64,000 bases of DNA from Streptomyces sp. P9-A2. GTDB taxonomy: Bacteria > Actinomycetota > Actinomycetes > Streptomycetales > Streptomycetaceae. The stretch spans positions 1,612,001 to 1,676,000 of the forward strand of contig NZ_JAZIFX010000001.1 in assembly GCF_036634175.1 (NCBI RefSeq), in the 5' to 3' direction. The translations under genes were made by a program, and so were the position numbers. Positions 44,400 through 53,113 of this stretch are shown in pieces. Within the stretch, counting starts at the first letter, position 1. The number at the start of each line of letters is the position of its first letter. The notes beneath the pieces are model-generated. The model was given only the letters and a program-made list of their open reading frames with translations. It made no database searches and had not been told where the DNA came from.

Positions 44400-45265
44400 C
44401 GATGCGTCGGGACGTGCACGACGAGCTGCGCGCCCGGCTGCACGAGGCGGCCGGGGAGCACGAGCCCGACCGGGAGCGCATTCTGGCCCGGGTCGAACGC
44501 GGCATGGCCGGCCCGGCACGGCCCGACCGCCGGGCCACGCGCCCGCCGGTGTTCGGATGGCTCCGGGTGGTGGGCACGACGGCCGCGGTGGGCGGAGTGC
44601 TCGCGGTGGGCGGCTTCGCGGTCGCGTCCGTGGTGACGGACGAGGAGCCTCCCGCGCAGCGGCAGGTGGCGGTCTCGCCGACCTCGGAGCCCGCGCCGTC
44701 ACCGGACGCGACGAGCCGGGCGCCCCTTCCTCCGGCGCGGCCGTCGGCGGACGCTCCCGAGGAGACCGGCGAGCCGGGTTCGGCACCGGCCCGGACGCCG
44801 GGGGCGGAGACGGGGACGGGGACGCCCACGGCGAAGGCCCCGGGGGCCGCTCCACAGTCCGGGGGCGTCGAGGACGGGCCGTTGTGGTCGGACGGCTCGG
44901 TGGACCGGCACAGCAACGAGTTCTGGGCGCAGAGCAATGTCACCCTGAAGACCGCCGAGCGGCTGACCGCGCTCACCGTGGAACTGCGGATCGCGCAGAC
45001 CGGCGGGGTCTCCTCCACGGGTGCCTGGCGTTCCCTTCCCGAGAAGGACTTCAGCCTGACGACCGGCGAACGGGGCGGCTTCGTCGTCTACACCTGGACG
45101 CTAAGGAAGGGCCGTACGGTCGCGCCGGGCGAGTGGGTCTTCGCGGGGCAGTACGACCACGCGCGGGGCGGCCGGGACGCCAGGGCCGACACGTACACCG
45201 CTACGGCTGCCGTCGGATCCGAACGGCTTCTGGTCGGCGGCGACTTCGCGGCCCGGGGCGACTGA
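44396..45265 (+). CDS. Single-pass membrane protein, putative anti-sigma factor
   Basis: A 289-residue protein. Residues 1-50 are cytoplasmic and charged (RRDVHDELRARLHEAAGEHEPDRERILARVERG), a transmembrane helix spans about 56-80, and the exterior has a long Pro/Ala/Thr-rich stretch (about 85-165) then a compact beta-rich domain (LWSDGSVDRHSNEFWAQSNV..., YTWTLRKGRTVAPGEWVFAGQYDH). This is the layout of an extracytoplasmic sensor paired with an ECF sigma factor. No zinc anti-sigma motif is visible, so the anti-sigma assignment rests on topology and the 4-nt overlap with the sigma gene. Confidence 0.75.
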   Translation: MTMRRDVHDELRARLHEAAGEHEPDRERILARVERGMAGPARPDRRATRPPVFGWLRVVGTTAAVGGVLAVGGFAVASVVTDEEPPAQRQVAVSPTSEPAPSPDATSRAPLPPARPSADAPEETGEPGSAPARTPGAETGTGTPTAKAPGAAPQSGGVEDGPLWSDGSVDRHSNEFWAQSNVTLKTAERLTALTVELRIAQTGGVSSTGAWRSLPEKDFSLTTGERGGFVVYTWTLRKGRTVAPGEWVFAGQYDHARGGRDARADTYTATAAVGSERLLVGGDFAARGD

Positions 45266-45340
45266 GGTCCGGTGCGAGCCCCGTCGTTCGCCCGCGGGGC
45301 GGCGACGGCCCGGAAGGAGCCGGAAAAAATACTCCCGGTC

Positions 45341-45370
45341 GCGGCAACCCTTTCCCGCCGTGCGGCAACC
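45341..45370 (+). promoter_or_regulatory. Direct repeat GCGGCAACC before the PL3 pectate lyase
   Basis: GCGGCAACC occurs at 45341-45349 and 45362-45370, 21 nt apart (two helical turns), 38-67 nt before the lyase ATG. GCAACC resembles the -35 of Streptomyces SigE-type promoters. A good target candidate for the adjacent sigma factor. Confidence 0.5.
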
Positions 45371-45407
45371 AAGAGGCGAAACGATTCTCCTCACGCAAGG
45401 AACAAGC

Positions 45408-46238
45408 ATGACTGCACGAGCCGAACAGCCCGTCTCCCACCGCCGCCGGACCGGCAGGAGGCGTGCGGTGATCGCCGGAGTCTCCGCGCTCGGCGTCACG
45501 GGTGCGGCGATCTTCACCTCGACGATGCTGTCCACCGCGAGCGCCGCCTCCTCGTGGCCCTCGGACACCGGCGGCAAGCCGGTCTCGAAGACCGTCCCGG
45601 TCTCCGGGACCCTCGACGGCGGCATGAAGAAGTACTACGGCACCGGCTCCCTGGGCGGCGACAGCCAGGACGAGGGCCAGGACCCGGTCTTCGAACTGGC
45701 CGACGGCGCCACGCTCAAGAACGTCATCATCGGCACCCCCGCCGCCGACGGCGTGCACTGCAAGGGCAGTTGCACGCTGCAGAACGTGTGGTGGCTGGAC
45801 GTCGGCGAGGACGCCGCCAGCTTCAAGGGCAAGTCGTCCTCGGCGCAGTACAAGGTGATCGGCGGCGGCGCGAGGAAGGCCGACGACAAGGTGCTGCAGT
45901 TCAACGGCGCCGGCACGCTGACGGTGAGCGGCTTCCAGGTCGAGGACTTCGGCAAGCTGGTGCGCTCCTGCGGCAACTGCAAGACGCAGTACAAGCGCAC
46001 GATCGTGCTGAAGGACATCGACCTGACGGCTCCCGGCAAGTCGATCGTCGGCATCAACACCAACTACGGGGACACCGCCACGCTGTCGCAGATCCGCATC
46101 CACGGGGACGGCAAGAAGAAGATGAAGACCTGCACCCGCTACCAGGGCAACAACACGGGCAAGGAGCCGAAGGACCTCGGCTCCGGCGCCGACGGGAAGT
46201 ACTGCAAGTTCTCGGACTCGGACATCACGTACAAGTGA
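45408..46238 (+). CDS. Secreted pectate lyase, PL3 family
   Basis: A 276-residue exported enzyme cleaving polygalacturonate by beta-elimination. The signal peptide (about 1-46) has a twin-Arg-like RRTGRRRAVIAG start, hydrophobic AVIAGVSALGVTGAAIF and AxA cleavage near ASAAS. The right-handed beta-helix domain has FELADGATLKNVIIG, DGVHCKGSCTLQNVWWLDVGEDA (catalytic acidic cluster) and the Cys-rich SCGNCKTQYKR. The start is set by AAGGAA before ATG 45408. Convergent with the hydrolase gene across a strong terminator. Confidence 0.92.
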   Translation: MTARAEQPVSHRRRTGRRRAVIAGVSALGVTGAAIFTSTMLSTASAASSWPSDTGGKPVSKTVPVSGTLDGGMKKYYGTGSLGGDSQDEGQDPVFELADGATLKNVIIGTPAADGVHCKGSCTLQNVWWLDVGEDAASFKGKSSSAQYKVIGGGARKADDKVLQFNGAGTLTVSGFQVEDFGKLVRSCGNCKTQYKRTIVLKDIDLTAPGKSIVGINTNYGDTATLSQIRIHGDGKKKMKTCTRYQGNNTGKEPKDLGSGADGKYCKFSDSDITYK

Positions 46239-46263
46239 CCCCGTCGGACACCTGACCGGCGCC

Positions 46264-46299
46264 GGGCCGCCGTCCCCTCATGGAGCGGGACGGCGGCCC
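46264..46299. terminator. Bidirectional terminator between PL3 lyase and hydrolase genes
   Basis: Perfect 13-bp stem GGGCCGCCGTCCC (46264-46276)/GGGACGGCGGCCC (46287-46299) with a 10-nt loop, between convergent genes ending at 46238 and 46338. Confidence 0.85.
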
Positions 46300-46337
46300 C
46301 GCCCCCGTGGCAACCGGCCCGCGTCCGGCCCGCACCG

Positions 46338-47438
46338 TCACAGGACGGCGGCGAGCCAGGTGTGGACCTCGTCCTGCATCTCCTCGTCGAAGACGTGGCC
46401 GCGGTCCGGCCACGTCTTCAGCCGCAGCCGGTGCCCGGCGCCCTGTGAGTGCCACACGGCGCGCAGCTTGTCGTAGGCGGTCCGCACACCGTCGGCGGGG
46501 AACAGCGGGTCGTGCCCGCCGTGGAAGAACAGCATCGGCTTGGGTGCGGCGATGCTCGCCACGTCGGGGATGTCCAGGTGCCGGCTGAGACCGGGATGGA
46601 GCATGTGGAACGCCGACTGCCCGCGCAGCGTGTTGTTGCCGGGCACCATCATCTCCTTCAGGCCGGTCATCCAGCACACGCTCGCCGCGACCGCGATGCG
46701 GTCGCTGAGCGCGGCCGCCTGCCAGGCCCGGTAGCCGCCCATGGAGAAGCCCAGGGCGGCCACCCGGCCGGCGTCCACCCGCTCGAGGCCGGCCAGGAAG
46801 GCGGCGGCGCGCTGGTCCTCGCGGGCGTGGAGTCCGGCGAGCGAGGAGCCGAGGTGGAAGAGGTTGCTCGCCAGTTCCTGCTGCCGTTCGTAGGCCAACG
46901 GCCCCCGCTCCCCCCATCCGAGGGCGTCCAGACAGAGCACGACATGGCCGCGCCGGGCGAGTTCGTCGCCGACGAAGCGTCCGCCGAAGTGCCGCGCGGC
47001 CCACTGCTCGGCGGAGGCGAGCCGGGTGTCGTCGTACCAGGGCCGGACGCACTTCTCCTTGCCGATGTCGAAGCGGGAGCCGTGGTCGTGCAGGAGCAGC
47101 ACGGCCGGGAAGGGCCCGGTGCCGTACGGGGTGAGCAGCACGCCGCGGGTCCTGCCGTACCGGGTGAGCGAGAGGGTCACCGACTCGCGGGTGAAGCCGC
47201 TCCCCCCGGAGTCGTCGGGGACGGCGGGGCCCGCGGTGAACTCGGGCGCGTACGGGGTGCCGTCCTGGTCGTCGACGACGAGCAGTTCCCCGACCTTTCC
47301 GCGGGCCGCCCGCCGCCACGCGTCGAAGTCCCGGACGGGTGAGGTGCCCCAGGCGAGCGGGAACGTCAGGTCGTCCTTGAGCACGTGGTGGAGTCCCGGC
47401 GGGCCGGGGACGGGGGCGGGGGCGGAGGGAGAGGTCAT
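46338..47438 (-). CDS. Alpha/beta hydrolase (dienelactone-hydrolase/acetylxylan-esterase-like)
   Basis: A 366-residue cytosolic hydrolase. The catalytic triad is visible: nucleophile Ser in LGFSMGGYRAWQ, Asp in FHGGHDPLFP, and His in DRGHVFDEEMQ. LLLHDHGSRFD near residue 115 is the oxyanion region, and a long insertion lies between strands as in acetyl-ester and glucuronoyl-ester hydrolases. It overlaps the pectinesterase stop by 4 nt, so an action on ester-substituted pectin fragments is likely. Exact substrate unknown. Confidence 0.82.
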   Translation of the reverse strand: MTSPSAPAPVPGPPGLHHVLKDDLTFPLAWGTSPVRDFDAWRRAARGKVGELLVVDDQDGTPYAPEFTAGPAVPDDSGGSGFTRESVTLSLTRYGRTRGVLLTPYGTGPFPAVLLLHDHGSRFDIGKEKCVRPWYDDTRLASAEQWAARHFGGRFVGDELARRGHVVLCLDALGWGERGPLAYERQQELASNLFHLGSSLAGLHAREDQRAAAFLAGLERVDAGRVAALGFSMGGYRAWQAAALSDRIAVAASVCWMTGLKEMMVPGNNTLRGQSAFHMLHPGLSRHLDIPDVASIAAPKPMLFFHGGHDPLFPADGVRTAYDKLRAVWHSQGAGHRLRLKTWPDRGHVFDEEMQDEVHTWLAAVL

Positions 47439-48610
47439 CTCGCGGCCGGCCGGGGGTGCCAGTCGCCGAGATGAGCCTCGCGGGTGTGGGCGGCGGCCCC
47501 GGCCCGGGTGAGCTGGGGGCGGTTCTCCGGGACGGTGACCACGGCGCCGGGACCGCTGTTGCGGTATTCGGCGAAGCGCTGCTCCTGCCAGGGGTGCCCG
47601 GCTGCCATGGTGGTGTAGGGCGCGACGGCGTCGATGCCGGGGCCGAGGCGGGTGTCGCGGACGGTGAGCATGGGGCGGGCGGTGGGGTCGGAGCTGGGCA
47701 CCCAGGGGCGGGCCAGCTTGTAGTAGCCGTCGGGTGCCTCGCTGCTGACGGTGCTCCTGGTGACGAGGTAGCCGCGCGGGTTGGCGCCGGCGGTGGAGGG
47801 CGCGAAGACGAAGCCGTACGGGGCGCCGGTCAGGTCCGGGCGGATCAGGGTGCGGAAGTGGCAGTGCTCGAAGACGGCGGTCGCCCGGCCGAAGACGAAG
47901 TCGACGTCGCCCTCGGCGTAGCAGTGGGAGAAGTACTGGCGGGCGAACGTGTCCAGGGACAGGGAGTCGGCGTACAGGGTGTCCTGGTGGCCGAGGAACC
48001 GGCAGTGGGTGAAGGCGCTGCGGTCGCCCTGCACCTTGAGGGCGACGGCCTGGGTGCCGCTGGTGCCGGGGAGGTCGGTGCGCAGCCAGTCGTTGGCGAA
48101 AGTGATCCGGTGGGCGGTGAAGCCGTCGGGGCGCACGGTGGTGGTGGCGGAGCCGGAGGTGCCGTAGGTGCCGGAGCCGTCCGGCTTCGGGGTGCCCGCC
48201 GCGTTGTTGTGAACGATCACTGTGTCCCGGGCGTCGCGCGAGGCGCCGATCCAGGTCATGCCGGTGCGGTCGGCGTCGACGGAGACCGTCTCCCGGTAGG
48301 TGCCGGGGGCCAGGACGAGGACGCGTCCGGTGCCGGTCGCGGCGGTCACGGCCGCCTGGACGGTGGTGAAGTCGCCCGCGCCGCCGGGGTGGACGTACAG
48401 GGTCTTCGGGGTCAGGCGGTCGGCCGGCGAGCCGTACCGGCCGAACGGGCGGCGCGGGCCGTGGGCGGCCTGGGCGGGGGCCGCGGCCAGGGCGAGGGCG
48501 GTCGCGGTGGCGGTTGCGGCCGAGGCGCCCGCGAGCAGGAGACCCCGTCGGGAGACGGGCGGGGACGTGCGCGAGGAGAACGGCAGCGGGCGGCCGGGGT
48601 GCGGGGGCAT
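47435..48610 (-). CDS. Secreted pectin methylesterase (CE8)
   Basis: A 391-residue exported enzyme demethylating pectin. The Tat-type signal VSRRGLLLAGASAATATA lies in the first 45 residues. Carbohydrate esterase 8 motifs: GTYRETVSV, GHQDTLYADS (catalytic Asp region), DVDFVFGRATAVFE (second Asp) and YYKLARPWVP (Arg). ATG 48610 has AAGGAG 10 nt upstream. It precedes the hydrolase with a 4-nt overlap and is separated from the PL1 lyase gene by a 420-nt repeat-rich gap. Confidence 0.92.
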   Translation of the reverse strand: MPPHPGRPLPFSSRTSPPVSRRGLLLAGASAATATATALALAAAPAQAAHGPRRPFGRYGSPADRLTPKTLYVHPGGAGDFTTVQAAVTAATGTGRVLVLAPGTYRETVSVDADRTGMTWIGASRDARDTVIVHNNAAGTPKPDGSGTYGTSGSATTTVRPDGFTAHRITFANDWLRTDLPGTSGTQAVALKVQGDRSAFTHCRFLGHQDTLYADSLSLDTFARQYFSHCYAEGDVDFVFGRATAVFEHCHFRTLIRPDLTGAPYGFVFAPSTAGANPRGYLVTRSTVSSEAPDGYYKLARPWVPSSDPTARPMLTVRDTRLGPGIDAVAPYTTMAAGHPWQEQRFAEYRNSGPGAVVTVPENRPQLTRAGAAAHTREAHLGDWHPRPAAR

Positions 48611-49031
48611 ACGCGGGTGCTCCTTCGGTACGGGACCGGGCGGACGGGACGGCGGGCGGGGCGGACCGGGGCGACGGACGAAGCGCGCGGGACGGGTCGG
48701 ACGGGCGCCGGACAGGACGGGCGGTACAGACCGGAACGGCGGGCGGAGCCGAGCAGGGCGACGGACGAAGCGCGCGAGACGGGACGACGGGCGAGGCGGA
48801 CCGGGGCGAAGCGTGCGGGACGGGTCGGACGGGACGACGGGCAGGAGGGACCGGGGCGACGGGCGGACTGGAGCGGAATGGACCAAAGCGAGGCGGGGCG
48901 GGCGCGGGGCGGAGCAGACCGGAGCAGAGCAGACTGGACTGGACTGGACCGGGGCAGACCGGAGCGGGGCGGGCGCGCGCCACAGTGGGGGTGGTACGCG
49001 CCCGCCCCGGCGTCAGGGGGCGGGGCGGGGG
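48611..49031. repeat. Low-complexity GC repeat region between pectinesterase and PL1 lyase
   Basis: About 420 nt of degenerate units built from gacggg, cggaccgggg and gcgacggacgaagcgcgcg; the last appears twice (near 48670 and 48757) with a decayed third copy near 48810. A ctggactggactggac run lies at 48931-48946. No credible gene; the frames crossing it are repetitive Arg/Pro strings. Confidence 0.75.
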
Positions 49032-50381
49032 TCAGCGGAGGCGGCCCGCTCCCGCACCGCGCTTGACCAGCGCCGGGACCGCCTGCGCCCGGTCGACGTC
49101 GGCGCGCAGGGTGGGTGTCCAGCCGGCGCCGGACCGGAGGGTCTCCGCGGGGATCTCCGCGTTGTGCACGGCGATCAGGTCGACCCGCTTGCCGTTGACG
49201 AGGTTGTTCCCGGCGGTGAGCGGGAAGTCGTTCCACCGCTTGAGGATCTTGGCCGGGCTCACGCCCTTCGGCAGGGTGAACGCGTTGTGCTCGGCGACGA
49301 GCTGGGACTCCTTGCCGATGCCGAAGCTGTAGCCGTAGCCCGCGTCGGCCACGAAGTGGTTGTTGTAGACGTCGACCTGCCCGAAGCGGACGCGCGGCGC
49401 GCGCTCGACCAGTTCCGAGAACAGGTTGTGGTGGAAGGTCGCCTTCAGCTTGCCCCGGTCGCCGACGGCCGTGGACTCGCTGTCGCTGTTGCCGATCAGG
49501 ATCGTCTTGTCGTGCTCGGTGAAGACGTTCCAGGACGCGGTGACGTAGTCGGCGCCGCGGACGATGTCCAGCTCGCCGTCGTGCTGCTGGTACAGCATCC
49601 CGAAGTGGGTGGGGGCCGCGCTGTCGGGGTGCTCGCCGTCGGTGAAGGTGTTGTGGTCCAGCCAGACATGGGTGGCGTTGTACACGACGGCGGTGTCGTA
49701 CTCGGAGTTCCAGTTGCCCTTGTCGCCGTCGGTCGGGTCCCACTGCGGGAAGCAGTCGAGGGGGCTCTCGAGGGTGAGGTTGCGGACGATGACGTTGTCG
49801 ACGTCCTTGATCTGCAGGCTGGCGCCCTTGAACCCGGCGTTCTTCCCGATGCCGATGATCGTGGTGTTGGCGGGGACGTTCGCCTTGATGGTGGTGTTCT
49901 GATGGGCCGCGGAGACCCTGCGCAGGCCCTCGGGGCTGTCGTCGGGCTCGTCGCTCAGGTCCTGCTCCAGGCCCCAGGTCTCGGGCGCGTACTTCTCCAG
50001 GTAGGCGTCGAAGTCGTAGCCGGGGGCGGCGAGCGAGTCGCAGCCGGCGGAGACCGCGTCGATGGTCCCCCGCACCTTGATGATCTTCGGCGCGGTGCCG
50101 CCGTCCGCCAGGGCCGCCTTGAACCCGGCCCAGTCGCTGACGGTGTAGACGTGCCCAGGGGCGGCGTCGGCGCCTCCGGTGGTGCCGGTGCCGTGGGAGG
50201 CCCAGCCGTCGTTCGCGCCGAGCGTCTGCCGGGCGGGGTCCCGGTGCTTGCCGGGGTGGCCGCCGTGCGCCTGGGCGCCGGTGCCGGTCAGGGCCAGTAC
50301 GAGGGCGGTGCAGCCGGCCAGCACGGCGGCCTTCACCATGGCATGCGCATGCCATACCTGTCTGTTCGGGGTGCGGGTCAT
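49032..50381 (-). CDS. Secreted pectate lyase, PL1 family
   Basis: A 449-residue exported enzyme. A signal peptide (about 1-38) has hydrophobic AAVLAGCTALVLALTG and cleavage near AQA. PL1 beta-helix motifs: HVWLDHNTFTDGEH (Ca-binding Asp region), VTASWNVFTEHDKTILIGNS, and RAPRVRFGQVDVYNNHF (catalytic Arg region). Cleaves polygalacturonate with calcium. ATG 50381 has GGGAGA 9 nt upstream. Together with the PL3 enzyme it gives two different secreted pectate lyases in 5 kb. Confidence 0.93.
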   Translation of the reverse strand: MTRTPNRQVWHAHAMVKAAVLAGCTALVLALTGTGAQAHGGHPGKHRDPARQTLGANDGWASHGTGTTGGADAAPGHVYTVSDWAGFKAALADGGTAPKIIKVRGTIDAVSAGCDSLAAPGYDFDAYLEKYAPETWGLEQDLSDEPDDSPEGLRRVSAAHQNTTIKANVPANTTIIGIGKNAGFKGASLQIKDVDNVIVRNLTLESPLDCFPQWDPTDGDKGNWNSEYDTAVVYNATHVWLDHNTFTDGEHPDSAAPTHFGMLYQQHDGELDIVRGADYVTASWNVFTEHDKTILIGNSDSESTAVGDRGKLKATFHHNLFSELVERAPRVRFGQVDVYNNHFVADAGYGYSFGIGKESQLVAEHNAFTLPKGVSPAKILKRWNDFPLTAGNNLVNGKRVDLIAVHNAEIPAETLRSGAGWTPTLRADVDRAQAVPALVKRGAGAGRLR

Positions 50382-50484
50382 GGTGCGGGTCTCCCTGTGT
50401 CTCGTTCCGTCGGTGTCGCGGACTGCCGACCGCGCGCCTCACACGCCTGGCGCGGTGCGAGCGGTGCGCGCCGGCGTGTCGGGC

Positions 50485-50520
50485 GGGTCAGGTGGGTCAG
50501 GTGGGTCAGGTGGGTCAGGT
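50485..50520. repeat. Four 9-bp repeats over the esterase stop codon
   Basis: gggtcaggt at 50485, 50494, 50503 and 50512. The period of 9 puts TGA in frame four times on the minus strand; the actual stop is at 50515-50517. Confidence 0.95.
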
Positions 50521-51321
50521 GGTGGCGCCGGCGGCCGGCCAGGTGATCCAGGACTCGGGGATCACGTCGTTCAGCCGGCGCACGTCCCGCGGCGCGAGCA
50601 CCCGGGTGCGCAGCAGCTCCCGGGCGACCAGCCGCGCCACGGCGATGGCGCCGGGCGGGTTGAAGTGCGTGTTGTCCTGCTCGGTCGCCGTCCAGTTGAA
50701 GTACTTCTTCGTCTCCTCGGCCCCGAGCTCCTGCCACAGCGCCAGCGACAGGGCCTGGGTGTCGAGCAGCGCGACCCGCTCCTGCTGCGCCAGCGCCCGC
50801 ATCGCCGCCGGATAGTCGCCGTGGCTCGGTACGGCGGTACCCCCCGCGTCGAACCTCCGGCGTTCCACGGCGGTGGCCAGCACCGGCCGCGCCCCACGGG
50901 CCCTGGCCCCGTCGACGTACAGCCGCAGATACTCCTGGTACGTCGTCCAGGGCTCGGTGTAGCGGGTCGGGTCGGTGGCCTTCTCGTCGTTGTGCGCGAA
51001 CTGGATCAGCAGGAGGTCGCCGGGCCGGACGGCGGCGAGGATCGTGTCCAGCCGCCCCTCGTCCACGAAGCTCTTCGAACTCCGGCCGTTCACCGCGTGA
51101 TTGGCGACCTCGAGGCCGGGGCGGAGCAGGAAGGGGAGCGCCGTGCCCCACCCGGTCTCGGGGGCGGCGTCGGCGTACTTCTGGGCCGCGGTGGAGTCCC
51201 CGGCGATGTAGAGGGTGCGCGGGCGGGGCCGCCCGGGGGCAGCCTGGGCGGTGCCGGTCACGGCGAGGGCGAGGGGAAGGCCGAGACCGGCGGCGGATAC
51301 CTGTCTGCGAGTGAGCGACAC
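50515..51321 (-). CDS. Rhamnogalacturonan acetylesterase-like SGNH hydrolase
   Basis: A 268-residue exported esterase. Tat-type signal LTRRQVSAAGLGLPLAL at the N-terminus. SGNH blocks: YIAGDSTAAQ (Ser, block I), NGRSSKSFVDEG (Gly, block II), LIQFAHNDEK (Asn, block III) and DNTHFNPPGA (Asp/His, block V). The block-II GRSS and HNDEK pattern matches rhamnogalacturonan acetylesterases (CE12), which deacetylate the pectin RG-I backbone. GTG 51321. It lies downstream of the sugar-binding lipoprotein gene. Confidence 0.88.
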   Translation of the reverse strand: MSLTRRQVSAAGLGLPLALAVTGTAQAAPGRPRPRTLYIAGDSTAAQKYADAAPETGWGTALPFLLRPGLEVANHAVNGRSSKSFVDEGRLDTILAAVRPGDLLLIQFAHNDEKATDPTRYTEPWTTYQEYLRLYVDGARARGARPVLATAVERRRFDAGGTAVPSHGDYPAAMRALAQQERVALLDTQALSLALWQELGAEETKKYFNWTATEQDNTHFNPPGAIAVARLVARELLRTRVLAPRDVRRLNDVIPESWITWPAAGATT

Positions 51322-51475
51322 AAGCCTGTGCCTTTCAGCAAGGGTCCGGAGGAGCGCCGTGGGGGCGCGGGACTGTACCTGTGTGCGGGCCGCGGCCGGG
51401 CGGGCGCGGCCGGTCGCGGGGGCGGCCCGTGCCCCGAAGGAGAGGGGCCGCCCCCGCGGTGTTACCGGGTACCGC

Positions 51476-52840
51476 TCAGGCCATCTGCTCCTGCCACTCG
51501 GCCTGGGCCTCGTTCAGCTGCTCGGCCAGGGTGTCGAGGAAGGCCTTGGCGCTCATGTCCCCGAGCAGCACCTTCTGGAAGTTGGGCTCGTTGTCGGCCT
51601 TGGAAACGGTGTTCCAGTCGGGCAGGTAGTACGGCAGCTGGACGATCGTCGTCGACCCGTCGCTCAGCGCGTCCGCGGCCAGCTTCGTCGGCTCCGCCTT
51701 CTGGATCCAGTCGTCCTTGGCGGCGTCGAGGTTGGCCGGCACCTGTCCGGCGGACTCGTTGAACTTCGAGTTGGTCTCGGGCGAGGTGGCGTACTCGATG
51801 AACTTCCAGGCGGCGTCCTTGTTCTTGGAGCTCTGGAAGACGCCGAGCCCGTCGACCGGGTTGGAGACCTGGACCCGGGCCCCGTCGGGTCCGGTCGGCT
51901 GCGGGATGCCCCGGAACTTGTCGGCGCCGAGCGCCTTCACGTGGTCCTGGTACGAACCGAGGTTGTGGTTGAGCATGCCGATGGTGCCCGAGTCCCACTG
52001 CGCGACCATCTTGGTGAAGTCGTTGTTCAGGTCGGCGGCGGGAGTGACCTTCTTGAACAGGCCCGCGTACTTCTCCAGGGCCTTGACGTTCTTCGGGTCG
52101 TTGACCGTGGTCTTCTCACCGGTGGAGTCCCAGAACGTGGTGATGCCGGACTGCCCGTACATCGCGTCGAGGGCCTGGGCGATGGAGCCGGCGCCACCGC
52201 GGATGGTGTAGCCGAACTCGTTCTTGCCCTTGTCGCTGAGCTTGTCCGCGGCCTCGAAGAAGCGGTCCCAGGTGGTCGGCTCCTCGAGGCCCGCCTTCTC
52301 GAACAGGTCGGTGCGGTAGTAGAGGACGCCGTTGTTCGCGGAGGTGGGGATCGAGTACAACTTGTCGTCACCGCCGCCGGCGGCGCGCAGCGACTCGACC
52401 ATGTCCTTGTTCAGCTTGCCGTCGAGGGACGACCCGCCCAGCCGGTCGTCCAGCGGGGCAAGCGCCTTCTGGGCGGCGAAGCCCGCGACCATTGCCGCGC
52501 CGATGCCTCCGACGTCCGGCAGGCCGCCGCCCTGGATGGCGGTGTCGACCTTGGACTGGTACTCGGTGGAGGCGATCCCGACGTACTCGACCTTGATGTC
52601 CGGGTTGGCCTTCTCGAAGTCGGCGATGACCTCCTTCCAGATGTCGGTGCGGACACCGCCGTTGTTGTCCCAGAAGGTGATCTTGCCTGTGCCGCTGCCC
52701 TCGGCTCCCTTGTCGCCGCCCGCGCCGCTGCCGTCGTCGCCGCAGGCGGTGACGGTCAGCGCGAGCACGGCGCCCAGGGCGACGGCGACCGGAGTCCGGC
52801 GCCTGCCGGTGCTGCTGCTTCTGCGATTGCTGATCTTCAT
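51476..52840 (-). CDS. Sugar ABC transporter substrate-binding lipoprotein
   Basis: A 454-residue family-1 solute-binding protein. A basic N-terminus and hydrophobic signal end in lipobox LTVTAC (Cys near residue 33), followed by a Gly/Ser/Asp-rich linker. The mature protein has KITFWDNNGGVRTDIWKEV, IKVEYVGIASTEYQSKV and IPTSANNGVLYYRTDLFEKAGL, typical of oligosaccharide-binding proteins. It is separated from its likely permeases (56.9-58.7 kb) by three genes and has its own upstream region with the palindrome CAAGCGCTTG. Confidence 0.93.
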   Translation of the reverse strand: MKISNRRSSSTGRRRTPVAVALGAVLALTVTACGDDGSGAGGDKGAEGSGTGKITFWDNNGGVRTDIWKEVIADFEKANPDIKVEYVGIASTEYQSKVDTAIQGGGLPDVGGIGAAMVAGFAAQKALAPLDDRLGGSSLDGKLNKDMVESLRAAGGGDDKLYSIPTSANNGVLYYRTDLFEKAGLEEPTTWDRFFEAADKLSDKGKNEFGYTIRGGAGSIAQALDAMYGQSGITTFWDSTGEKTTVNDPKNVKALEKYAGLFKKVTPAADLNNDFTKMVAQWDSGTIGMLNHNLGSYQDHVKALGADKFRGIPQPTGPDGARVQVSNPVDGLGVFQSSKNKDAAWKFIEYATSPETNSKFNESAGQVPANLDAAKDDWIQKAEPTKLAADALSDGSTTIVQLPYYLPDWNTVSKADNEPNFQKVLLGDMSAKAFLDTLAEQLNEAQAEWQEQMA

Positions 52841-52919
52841 TGGTCGGCTCTCTTCTGCTTCTGGTTCTTCTGGTTGCGACGGGACTTACGGGGACTGCGG
52901 GAAATGCGGGAAATGCAGG

Positions 52920-53063
52920 TGTGGGGGGCGTTCGCGGTCGTCCGGCGGGGCTCAGTCACGTGGGGGCGGTGCCGGCGCGGGCGCCGAGGCCGGGATCGAG
53001 GCCGGGATCGAGGCCGGGATCGAGGTCGTGTCCGGTATCGAGGTCGGCATCGGCAAGCGCTTG
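52920..53063 (-). promoter_or_regulatory. SBP upstream region: LacI-type palindrome and 12-bp repeats
   Basis: CAAGCGCTTG (53054-53063) is a perfect 10-bp palindrome with central CG, as in LacI-family operators. Three exact 12-bp units gaggccgggatc lie at 52986-52997, 52998-53009 and 53010-53021, with degenerate copies to 53053. A frame of about 42 residues starting at ATG 53080 crosses it but looks like repeat translation. Confidence 0.6.
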
Positions 53064-53113
53064 TCCAGGAGGTGCGTCATTGCGGCTCCCAACAGGCGTA
53101 CGGGGGGCGGTGG

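Noticed and set aside
52960..53080. 42-residue ORF (MTHLLDKRL...) before the sugar-binding lipoprotein gene
   Set aside because: Most of it translates a 12-bp DNA repeat into Ile-Pro-Ala-Ser strings, and it covers the likely operator/promoter region.
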